A model generated the notes under the pieces. That model worked only from the letters and a program-made list of their open reading frames with translations, was not told where the DNA came from and made no database searches. A DNA stretch of 54,149 nucleotides from Halobacteriales archaeon QS_9_68_17. Lineage in GTDB: Archaea; Halobacteriota; Halobacteria; Halobacteriales; Natronoarchaeaceae. The stretch lies in NCBI GenBank assembly GCA_003023565.1, contig PXSA01000034.1, positions 1 through 54,149 of the forward strand, written 5' to 3'. The position numbers and the translations under genes are program-made. This document shows positions 25,250 through 32,158 of the stretch, one piece after another (positions within the stretch are counted from its first letter, which is position 1; every line of letters begins with the position of its first letter).

Positions 25250-25621
25250 CTACGTCGTGTAGTGTTTCTTCGGCCCGTCGTCGAGACCCATCCGTAGTTC
25301 CGCCTCGACCTGATTCACCTTGTCCGTCGATTCGAGGACCTGCCCGCCGTTCTGTTCGCCGCGTTCAACCAGTCCCGCGGCGATGAGTTTCGGAATGTGG
25401 TTGTGGTACAGCGTCATCTGGATGCGCTCGATGGTTTCCTCCTCGATATCGTTGACCGGGTCGTCCCCCTCCCACGCGGCGATATGCCGGGCCAGTTCGT
25501 CCATCGATACCGGCTGGTCCCGCCTGCTCAGGTACGCCAGTGCGTACTGTCGCCGGGAGTCCGAGAGCAGTTCGAACGTCACGTCGGGCGTGAGTTCTAT
25601 GTCGCCGCCCCTTTTACCCAT
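25250..25621 (-). CDS. DUF7344-type winged-helix protein
   Basis: A 123-residue predicted transcription regulator: PDVTFELLSDSRRQYALAYL, SMDELARHIAAWE, then RIQMTLYHNHIPKLIAAGLV and a short wing. It has the same architecture as the gene at 1744-2097. The ATG at 25621 (MGKRGGDIELT) is preferred over the in-frame ATG at 25651. The IS1341-type element lies just upstream of its promoter region, so its expression could be altered by that insertion. Confidence 0.82.
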   Translation of the reverse strand: MGKRGGDIELTPDVTFELLSDSRRQYALAYLSRRDQPVSMDELARHIAAWEGDDPVNDIEEETIERIQMTLYHNHIPKLIAAGLVERGEQNGGQVLESTDKVNQVEAELRMGLDDGPKKHYTT

Positions 25622-25762
25622 CGCCGGACTCACCCCGTCCCCCCAAAGCACGCCCGCTGAAGTGTAGAGCCATGCCCCCCGATACGTTCTTGGCCCTTAA
25701 ATCTTTCTCGTAAGTCCGACCGCTGTCACGTGATCGTTATTACCTAAAGTCAGGCGCTAAGG

Positions 25763-25805
25763 CCCCTTCCTCAACGAGCGACCGAAGGAAGCGAGCAGGG
25801 AGGGG
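25763..25805 (+). repeat. Orphan copy of the TnpB right-end hairpin
   Basis: CCCCTTCC (25763-25770) pairs with GGGAGGGG (25798-25805, with mismatch/wobble) around CGAGCG/CGAAGG segments. It closely resembles the structured end after tnpB at 27241-27280 (same order CCTCA.CGAG...CGAGCAGGG.GGGG). Read through upstream, the frame gives LKSGAKAPSSTSDRRKRAGR, like a TnpB C-terminus. It is therefore probably a relic of an older IS200/IS605-type right end in the same orientation. Confidence 0.55.
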
Positions 25806-25903
25806 ATACAGCGCTGTCATCGTTTTTCATCAATGCGATACTGCCGGTCCGCAGGCCCACGCCATCGGTAGCTTTATGTTTCTACGTAGTATAAATATCA
25901 GTA

Positions 25904-26050
25904 ATGGATCGGTACGAGATCGAAGGACACGAAGTCCACGAATCCGAGGCCAAACCCACTGGCAACGGTGCTCACGTCCTCGTCCCGAAGCGGTGGCGAG
26001 GTGCTACCGTCAAGATCGTTCGCATCACCGATCCATCCGACGACGAGTAG
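25904..26050 (+). CDS. DUF2080 transposase-associated protein (48 aa)
   Basis: A 48-residue protein, MDRYEIEGHEVHESEAKPTG at the start, then NGAHVLVPKRWRGATVKIVR. This is the haloarchaeal DUF2080 family found directly upstream of IS1341-type tnpB genes, an AbrB/SpoVT-like swapped-hairpin sequence that may act as a DNA-binding accessory or autoregulator. The ATG lies 3 bases before the tnpB start after its stop, so the two are coupled. A TATA-like GTATAAATA (25889-25897) lies just upstream, fitting a nearly leaderless transcript. Confidence 0.85.
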   Translation: MDRYEIEGHEVHESEAKPTGNGAHVLVPKRWRGATVKIVRITDPSDDE

Positions 26051-26053
26051 ACC

Positions 26054-27283
26054 ATGCGCTACAACTACAGGTATCGGCTCAAACCCACCGACGAATTCCA
26101 CGAGCGGTTAGCGTGGACCGTCGATACCTGCCGGCAGGTTTACAACCATTTCCTTCACCGACTCAACCGAGTAGACGGTATCTCCGCCTACTCCGAACAG
26201 TCGCTCCTTCCCGACCTCAAACGCGAATGGTCCGACCTGAAGGATGTTCACTCGAAAGTCCTTCAGAAAGTCGTACAGCGGTTGTACGACAACCTCTCGA
26301 CGCTGAAGGGGCGGAAAGAGAACGGCCACCACGTCGGCGAACTGAAGTGGAAGGCCCCGCAGGAATATCGCTCGATCAAGTACAGCCAAACCGGCTTCAA
26401 GCTCGACAACACGAGCGGTCGGGCTGTTCTTTCTCTTTCCAAGATCGGCGACGTTCCGATGGTCTACCACCGCGAGGTTCCTGACGACGCGACGATCAAG
26501 GAGGTCGTCGTCAAGCAAGAACCCACGGGCGAGTGGTTCGCCGTCCTCGGTATCGAAACCGAGAACGACGCGCCACCGAAGCCCGAGAATCCCGAGCAGT
26601 GTGTCGGGATCGACGTGGGCATTCTGAAGTACGCCCACGACTCCGACGGAACCGCCGTCGAAGCCCCAGACCTTTCCGAGGAACGCGAGCGGTTAGAGCG
26701 CGCACAACGCGACCTCTCGCGGAAGGAACACGGGTCGAACAACTACCGCACGCAACAGCGCGTCGTCGCCCGACGCCATGCCGACCTGAAACGGAAGCGC
26801 CGCGACTTCCTGCACAAACTCTCGAACTACTACGCTCGGGAGTACGACCTCATTGCCGTCGAAGACCTCGACGCCAACGGGCTGATGGAACTCCCGTCCA
26901 ACAGTCAGAGCAGAGCGGGAGCGGCGTGGGGGATGTTCCTGCGGATGCTCGAATATAAGTGCGAGCGAGAGGGAACGCACTTTATCGCTGTCGATCCCGC
27001 TGGAACCACGAAAAAATGTTCCAACTGCGGCGTTGCGACCGACAAACCGCTATGGGTCCGTAAGCACTCGTGTCCCTCATGTGGATTCGAGACGGACAGG
27101 GACCTCAATGCGGCGTACAACATCCTCTCACGCGGACTCGACCAAGTAGGAGTGGTTCACTCCGATTCAATGCCTGCGGAGACTGCGCTCCCTACGGGAA
27201 CCGATTCGGTTCCTGCAAAGCGCGTCGTGGAAACAGGAAGCCCCGTCCTCAGCGAGGCCGCAAGGCCGAGCAGGGCGGGGTAG
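26054..27283 (+). CDS. tnpB: RNA-guided endonuclease TnpB (IS1341 type), apparently intact
   Basis: A 409-residue protein. The N-terminal OrfB HTH region begins MRYNYRYRLKPTDEFHERLA. RuvC-like catalytic residues are present: Asp in CVGIDVGILKYA, Glu in LIAVEDLDANGL, Asp in ETDRDLNAAYNI. The four-Cys zinc ribbon CSNCG...CPSCG lies between the last two. TnpB proteins cut DNA under guidance of an omega RNA read from the element's right end, and cutting favours element retention. The C-terminal 50 residues (PAKRVVETGSPVLSEAARPS) are low-conserved because that DNA also encodes the RNA scaffold. Confidence 0.93.
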   Translation: MRYNYRYRLKPTDEFHERLAWTVDTCRQVYNHFLHRLNRVDGISAYSEQSLLPDLKREWSDLKDVHSKVLQKVVQRLYDNLSTLKGRKENGHHVGELKWKAPQEYRSIKYSQTGFKLDNTSGRAVLSLSKIGDVPMVYHREVPDDATIKEVVVKQEPTGEWFAVLGIETENDAPPKPENPEQCVGIDVGILKYAHDSDGTAVEAPDLSEERERLERAQRDLSRKEHGSNNYRTQQRVVARRHADLKRKRRDFLHKLSNYYAREYDLIAVEDLDANGLMELPSNSQSRAGAAWGMFLRMLEYKCEREGTHFIAVDPAGTTKKCSNCGVATDKPLWVRKHSCPSCGFETDRDLNAAYNILSRGLDQVGVVHSDSMPAETALPTGTDSVPAKRVVETGSPVLSEAARPSRAG

Positions 27284-27290
27284 TTCACTG
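27130..27290 (+). ncRNA. Predicted omega RNA / sense-overlapping transcript of tnpB
   Basis: TnpB guide RNAs come from the 3' end of tnpB and the right end. Here CCCCGTCC (27241-27248) can pair with GGGCGGGG (27273-27280) and an inner GGCC-GCAA-GGCC hairpin (27256-27267) is perfect. The guide would be the host sequence immediately after the right end, near 27285-27305. Haloarchaea are known to make sense overlapping transcripts at this position of IS1341 genes. The 5' boundary is a guess. Confidence 0.5.
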
Positions 27291-27300
27291 GAATCATCCG

Positions 27301-27621
27301 TCACGTTCCGGGAAATTCCGGGTCATGGATCGTCTCGTGCATCCCGATTATCAGCGCCGGCACGACGACCATGAAGAGGTGTTCCTCGACCGGGATGCCG
27401 AGGAAGTCGACGCCCGTCCGGAGTTCGATGGAGAAGACGCCGACACGAAGCGTGTACCAGTCCCAGACGTAGGCGATTGGGTACAGCGCGGCGATGGTGC
27501 GTGCCGCGCGGCGGACGGCGTCCGCGCGAACGAGCAGCGCGAGGGCGACGCTCCCGAAGACCGCCTCCGTCACGAGGTACGTGTACGGCCCGAAGACGCT
27601 GATGTCGGGGACCACGGGCAA
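27301..27621 (-). CDS. Lycopene cyclase domain protein (single domain)
   Basis: A 106-residue membrane protein with three hydrophobic segments and the hallmark GIPVEEHLFMVVVPALIIGM (PxEEhlF motif of CrtYc/CrtYd-type lycopene cyclases). Haloarchaeal lycopene beta-cyclases usually carry two such repeats in about 230-250 residues; this one has a single repeat, so it may act as a homodimer-like half enzyme or do something else in carotenoid or retinal metabolism. The stop lies about 10 bases from the right end of the IS element, but the C-terminus looks natural. Confidence 0.8.
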   Translation of the reverse strand: MPVVPDISVFGPYTYLVTEAVFGSVALALLVRADAVRRAARTIAALYPIAYVWDWYTLRVGVFSIELRTGVDFLGIPVEEHLFMVVVPALIIGMHETIHDPEFPGT

Positions 27622-27717
27622 CGGTACGGGCGGAGGCCTCTAAACGACGGTGTGTCACCAGTTATCAAGGAAAGAAGTTTGAAGACCGTTGCCGGTGAAG
27701 ACCGCCGTGTGAGTACG

Positions 27718-28878
27718 ATGGATATCGCTGACATCGCGACCCGCGAGTACGCCGAAGTCGAGGCCAGTACCAGACTCGGGAAAGTCCGGTCGCTGTTCGA
27801 GGAGAAAAACCCCAAGGGGATCATCGTCACTCGCGACGGCGAGTACGAAGGGGTAGTCGGCGAACGGCAGCTCCTCCAGTCCCACCTCGAAGACGACGCG
27901 AAGGTGGCCGTTCTGGTCAAGCCCAGCAGGAACGCGCCCGCGCCCAAGGTCGACCGGACCGAGGACATCCGGGAGACCGCCCGAGTGCTCGTCGAGGGCG
28001 GCACCAAGGTCGCTCCCGTCTTCGAGGGCGGCGAACTGTGGGGGATCATCACCGAGGACGCCATCCTCAATGCGGTGCTCGAGAACCTCGACGCGCTCGA
28101 CGTGGGGCAGATCTACACCGAGAACGTCATCACGATCACGGAGGACGACGGCATCGGGAAGGCGATCAACCACATGCGTGAGAACGCCATCTCCCGGCTG
28201 CCGGTGGTCGACGACGACGGGATGCTCTCGGGGGTCGTCACCACCCACGACATCATCGACTTCGTCACGCGCAACGAGCAGCGCATCACCGGGAAGGGCG
28301 GCCGCGCGGGCGACCTGGACCGGATGCTCGACATCCCCGCCTACGACGTGATGTCCAGCCCCGTCGCGACGACGTCCGTCGACGAAAGCGTCCGCGACGC
28401 CGTCGAGGGGATGCTCGACAACGACTACTCCGGGCTGGTCGTCACTCCCGACGACGACGACCGAGTCGTCGGCGGCGTCCTCACCAAGACGGACGTGCTC
28501 CGGGCGCTGACCTACACCGAGGAGGAGCACATGGACGTCCAGATCACCAATATCGAGCTCCTCGACACCATCTCCCGGCAGGACATCCGTGAGAGCATCG
28601 AGCAGGTATCCGGCAAGTACAGCGAGATGCACGTCCGCCACGCCCACGTCCGCTTCCAGGAGCACCAGGAGAAGCTTCGGGGCACGCCGCTCGTGCTCTG
28701 TCAGACCCGGATGCGGACGAACCGCGGCCAGATGATGGGCAGCGGCGAGGGGTACGGCTCCAAGCAGGCGTTCCACGTCGCGCTCGACAAGCTGGAGCGC
28801 AACGTTCTCGAACAGAAGGGGATACAGAGCGACGAGGAGTACCGCGGGCAGCTACTCCGGAAGCTCGGCGAGCTGTAG
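27718..28878 (+). CDS. Four-CBS-domain protein with HPF/RaiA-like C-terminal domain
   Basis: The 386-residue protein has four CBS motifs (residues about 1-60, 65-125, 130-190, 205-270; for example ISRLPVVDDDGMLSGVVTTH), arranged as two Bateman modules that bind adenine nucleotides. The last 110 residues (MHVRHAHVRFQEHQEKLRGT; then KQAFHVALDKLERNVLEQK) resemble the ribosome hibernation factor fold with its ALDKLERNV helix. An adenylate-sensing ribosome-binding factor is therefore plausible, by inference. ATG at 27718; an in-frame GTG at 27709 is an alternative. A strong terminator follows. Confidence 0.82.
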   Translation: MDIADIATREYAEVEASTRLGKVRSLFEEKNPKGIIVTRDGEYEGVVGERQLLQSHLEDDAKVAVLVKPSRNAPAPKVDRTEDIRETARVLVEGGTKVAPVFEGGELWGIITEDAILNAVLENLDALDVGQIYTENVITITEDDGIGKAINHMRENAISRLPVVDDDGMLSGVVTTHDIIDFVTRNEQRITGKGGRAGDLDRMLDIPAYDVMSSPVATTSVDESVRDAVEGMLDNDYSGLVVTPDDDDRVVGGVLTKTDVLRALTYTEEEHMDVQITNIELLDTISRQDIRESIEQVSGKYSEMHVRHAHVRFQEHQEKLRGTPLVLCQTRMRTNRGQMMGSGEGYGSKQAFHVALDKLERNVLEQKGIQSDEEYRGQLLRKLGEL

Positions 28879-28908
28879 CGGCCGGGGTTCGACTCCGTCC
28901 GGGAACGG

Positions 28909-28928
28909 AGCGGTCCGGACCGCTTTTT
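28909..28928 (+). terminator. Hairpin plus T5 terminator
   Basis: AGCGGTCC/GGACCGCT is a perfect 16-base palindrome (28909-28924) running into T5. It lies 31 bases after the stop of the CBS gene. Confidence 0.6.
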
Positions 28929-29059
28929 CGTCGGGCGTCGTAGGCCTCCGTGGTGAGACGCCCCGCCCAACGACGGCCGAACAGCGTGCGACCGGACCGC
29001 GGCACGCCGAACCGCGGCGGACCACCCGTCTACCCCGGTCGTTGCGGCCGAGACGCCGA

Positions 29060-29254
29060 CCGGATCCGTCGGATCGAGCGCCGCGTCGCGGACGCCGAGG
29101 TCCTACTCGGTTGCGAACTACCGTCGACGCGCTCGCCGAGCGGGAGAGCGGAGTCGCGGTCGGCAACCCCTGTGTCCGCTGCCGGGAGAGCCTGCTGATC
29201 GTCGAGCCCGACGACACCAACCGTCCCGTGTGTCCGTGCCGGGAGCGGCCCTAA
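29060..29254 (+). pseudogene. Possible frameshifted small zinc-ribbon protein
   Basis: One frame reads DRIRRIERRVADAEVLLGCE (coiled-coil-like) and the next frame, after about 29120, reads TTVDALAERESGVAVGNPCV, RCRESLLIVEPDDTN and RPVCPCRERP-stop, with CxxC and CxC knuckles. A single-base change near 29115-29125 would join them. No convincing start codon is seen upstream; 28929-29059 shows nothing else. Low confidence. Confidence 0.32.
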
Positions 29255-29257
29255 CGG

Positions 29258-29959
29258 CTACGGCTCGTCCGTCGCTTCGAGACCGGTGTCCGTGATCCGG
29301 AACGTCGCCGTCTCGCCGGCACCCTTCGAGCGGTGCTTCTCCAGCGTCGCCCGGCGGTTCCCGCCCCGGAAGCGGTCGACGCGCAGGACCGTCCCGGTCC
29401 AGTGCTCCAGCGTGTGGCCGCCGAGCGGGCGCGTGCGGTCGCTGTCGGGGTCGGTGAACACCTGATTGGTGACGACGACCCCGAGGTCGTGACGGCGCGC
29501 CAGCGACAGCAGATGGGTCACCTGACGGGCGACGTCCCGAAGGGACTCGCCGCCGTCGCCGTCCGCGGTCCGCTCCAGCCGGTAGAAGCCCGTTGCACTG
29601 TCGAGGACGATGACGTCCGCCTCCTCGGCGAACTCGCCGGCGTCCCGCACGGCCTCGGCCTGCTCGTCGAAGTCGTAGGCGGACTCGACGACGATGTTCG
29701 AGGTGATGGCCTCGACGGACCCGCCGTCCGCTCGCGCCTCGGCCAGTTGTCCGAAGCGGTCGAGCGACAGCCCCTCGGTGTCGATGAGCACCGCGAGGCC
29801 GCCGTCGGCGGCCGCCTCCACGGCGGCCGAGAGCGCGAGGTTCGTCTTGCCGGCCGCGGGCTGACCGTACACTTGCGTGACGGTACCACGTTCGAACCCG
29901 CCGTCCAGCAGGTCGTCGACGGGGCCGCAGCCGGTCGGGATCGGCGAGTCGTGGTTCAC
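29258..29959 (-). CDS. radB: Archaeal RecA-like paralogue RadB
   Basis: A 233-residue RecA-fold protein without the N-terminal HhH domain of RadA, which is diagnostic of RadB. Walker A is GQPAAGKTNLAL, Walker B VIVLDSATGF, followed by GVVVTNQVF and GGHTLEHWTGTVLR. RadB assists RadA in homologous recombination in Haloferax. It starts at GTG 29959 (VNHDSPIPTG), which gives the normal length. The divergent gene at 30040, with 80 bases between starts, encodes a RuvC-like protein, possibly a functional partner. Confidence 0.95.
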   Translation of the reverse strand: MNHDSPIPTGCGPVDDLLDGGFERGTVTQVYGQPAAGKTNLALSAAVEAAADGGLAVLIDTEGLSLDRFGQLAEARADGGSVEAITSNIVVESAYDFDEQAEAVRDAGEFAEEADVIVLDSATGFYRLERTADGDGGESLRDVARQVTHLLSLARRHDLGVVVTNQVFTDPDSDRTRPLGGHTLEHWTGTVLRVDRFRGGNRRATLEKHRSKGAGETATFRITDTGLEATDEP

Positions 29960-30039
29960 GCCGCGAGGTAGACGCGTTCCGGGCAAAAAGCCCCCGGTCC
30001 GCGGAAGGGTTTATTTCTCGCGCCCGCGAACGCCGATCG

Positions 30040-30780
30040 GTGATAGTCGTCGCGACGGCCGACTTCGAACTGTACCACGGCGTGGTGAACGAGCTCCGCG
30101 ACCGCGGCGTGACGTTCACGACGATCGAACCCGGCGACCCGCTCCCGGAGGGGGCGTCGGTCATCGTCACGGCGGCCGGCGAGAGCGTCGCGGGCGACGA
30201 CATCCCCGAGGACGTGGTCGTCGTACGCGCGGACCCGAACAGCCCGCGCCGCGCCGTCGAGTCGGCGCTGGACGCCGTCCGCGGCGAGGGCGGGCGCACC
30301 GTCGTCGGCGTCGACCCCGGTACGCGCCCCGGGATCGCGGTGATGGCCGGCGAGACCGTCATCGCGGCGTTTCACGTGCCGCTCGACGACGCGGTCGACG
30401 TGGTCCGCGAGGAGGTGGCCGACGCGCCCGACCCGGTCGTCCGCGTCGGCGACGGCGCGCGCCTGCAGGGGGCGACGGTCGTGGACGAACTGGACGAGGT
30501 GCGGGTCGAACTCGTCGACGAGGCGGGGACGACGCCGTATCTCGGCACCGGCGCGCGCGGGATGGGCGACGTGCTGGCGGCGGTCAACATCGCCCGCATC
30601 GAGGGCGAGGTGGTCGACGACCGCGAGGTCGAACCGACCGAGGGCGAACTGACGGTGATCAAGGACCGCTCGCGCGAACAGTCGAGCGAGAACCGGGCCA
30701 TCGACGAGGACCTCGCCCGGCGGGTCGCCAGCGGCGAACTCACCATCGACGAGGCGCTGGACGAGCACCGGAGCGGGTGA
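30040..30780 (+). CDS. RuvC/RNase H-fold-like protein divergent from radB
   Basis: A 246-residue protein starting at GTG. Residues about 85-105 read TVVGVDPGTRPGIAVMAGET, the first-strand motif of RuvC/RNase H-like nucleases with a catalytic Asp; further acidic residues occur at RVGDGARL and GARGMGDVLAAVNIARIEG, the latter resembling the last catalytic helix. The N-terminal 80 residues form a small alpha/beta domain. The C-terminus is a charged helix pair. Holliday-junction resolvase-like activity is an inference from this motif and from the divergent radB. Named function is not recognised. Confidence 0.75.
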   Translation: MIVVATADFELYHGVVNELRDRGVTFTTIEPGDPLPEGASVIVTAAGESVAGDDIPEDVVVVRADPNSPRRAVESALDAVRGEGGRTVVGVDPGTRPGIAVMAGETVIAAFHVPLDDAVDVVREEVADAPDPVVRVGDGARLQGATVVDELDEVRVELVDEAGTTPYLGTGARGMGDVLAAVNIARIEGEVVDDREVEPTEGELTVIKDRSREQSSENRAIDEDLARRVASGELTIDEALDEHRSG

Positions 30781-31198
30781 TCAGTCGACCGGGTCGAGCG
30801 CGACGGCGGCCAGCGGTCCGGTGACCGCCCCCTCGTCGGGTTCGCTGAGGCGGTACTCCGTTCTCCGCCAGCGCCTCGGGCGCGGTGAACAGGAACGTCC
30901 GGTACGACCGTCCCGGGACGTACTCGACGACGTTGGTCCGGTAGGGTCGACCGCGCCCACGAACGTCGCCGGGTTGCCACTGTAGGTCGCTCGATAGGAC
31001 GCGGACCCTCGTCTCGGGCTCGAACTGGTAGTGACGCATCGCCGCGTCGAGGTCCCTCCTTTCTTCGGCCTCTTCCGCTGGTTCCGTCGTGTCGGCGGCC
31101 GCCGCTCCCGGAGCCAGCCCCGTGGAGACGAGCGTCCCCGCTTTCACGAACGTTCGACGTGACGACGCGAGTGTCGCATCGGAGTGATGATCTCCCAT
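30781..31198 (-). pseudogene. Tat-signal secreted protein with a frameshift near its C-terminus
   Basis: From the ATG at 31198 (MGDHHSDATLASSRRTFVKA) there is a Tat signal SSRRTFVKAGTLVSTGL with AAA cleavage region, then an acidic mature part (RRDLDAAMRHYQFEPETRV, VVEYVPGRSYRTFLFTAPEA). After ALAEN it goes Arg-rich. Removing one G at 30858-30859 joins ALAEN to EYRLSEPDEGAVTGPLAAVA and a stop at 30781. The protein would be 138 residues. Function unknown. Confidence 0.6.
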
Positions 31199-31384
31199 TC
31201 TGAATCACCGCACGCGACTCCCTACCGACGGCGCGATAAAGGTACGGACCGGTCGGCGAGACGTACCTGTCCGGTCGTTTTCTACGCTTTACAGAACACA
31301 TTCTTTCCATCCGATCAGTCATTTGCTTTTCTTCTCCTGGAGTTTATTTGCCTGCTCGTCGCTATAACGTTCGGGGGTCACGAA

Positions 31385-32139
31385 ATGTTCTTTCAGAACG
31401 ATGAACTACAGTACGAGGTAGAAGTCGAGGAGCCGGACCCACACTTCGCGAAGCTGCTCCAGCAGGCTATCGGCGGTGCCGAGGGGGAGATGCGCGTCGC
31501 GATGCAGTACATGTTCCAGGCGTGGGCGCTTCCGGAGGAGCACAGCGACTTCCGGCACATGCTGATGGAGACGGCCGCCGAGGAGTCCGCGAGGAAGCCG
31601 CGGAGGACGCCGCCGTCGCCGCGGCGATGACGGGGCAGAACCCGCGGCAGTTCCTCTCGTCGGGGCTGTCCGCGATGCCGGTCGACAGCAACGGTGTGCC
31701 GTTCGATGGGAGCTGGATCGTCGCGTCGGGCAACCTCGCGGCCGACATGTACGCGAACGTGATGGCCGAGTCGACGGGCCGCCTGCTGGCGACCCGGCTG
31801 TACGAGTACACGAACGACGAGGGGATGAAGGACATGCTCGCCTACCTCATCGCCCGCGACACGATGCACCAGAACCAGTGGCTGGAGGTGCTGAACACGT
31901 TCGACGACCACCTGCCGGTCCCGGCGAGCTTCCCGCAGGAGAAGGAGAACCAGGAGTTCAACTACTCGTTCATGTCGACGGCGCGGGACCCACACGAGGA
32001 CCCGGAGAAACCCTGGACCCAGGGCGAGGCTCCTGACGGGACGGGCGAGTTCTCGTTCCTGACCGAGCAGCCCGGCGGCGGCCCGGCGGGCGTCGGTCCG
32101 GCCGACCCGACGACGAACGACGAACCGGAGTCCGAGTAG
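31385..32139 (+). pseudogene. Manganese catalase, broken by a deletion with frameshift
   Basis: The N-terminal part MFFQNDELQYEVEVEEPDPH through QAIGGAEGEMRVAMQYMFQA and LMETAAEE is typical of dimanganese catalase; it then changes frame and continues EEAAEDAAVAAAMTGQNPRQ through VASGNLAADMYANVMAESTG and IARDTMHQNQWLEVLNTF to a natural end. Around 31574-31585, the segment normally following AEE (GHxEMLAT..., about 20 residues) is missing. It contains a Mn-ligand His, so the protein would be inactive even if the frame were restored. The ancestral role is H2O2 removal. Confidence 0.85.
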
Positions 32140-32158
32140 CCGGCGACCGCGTCCGTCT

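Larger units (their letters stand above)
25900..27290 (+). mobile_element. IS200/IS605-group element, IS1341 type (tnpB without tnpA)
   Basis: The unit contains a DUF2080 gene, tnpB and a structured right end. No tyrosine-HUH transposase TnpA is present, so movement would need one supplied in trans. The right end follows the tnpB stop, and the lycopene-cyclase-domain gene starts its stop codon at 27301. The exact ends could not be fixed because IS605-type elements lack terminal inverted repeats and target duplications. It sits between two host genes without breaking either. Confidence 0.75.

Noticed and set aside
25652..27300. Provirus or genomic island
   Set aside because: Only a single IS1341-type unit and a relic end are present. 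No integrase, no phage genes and no direct repeats at the nearby tRNA-Val or tRNA-Met genes were seen.
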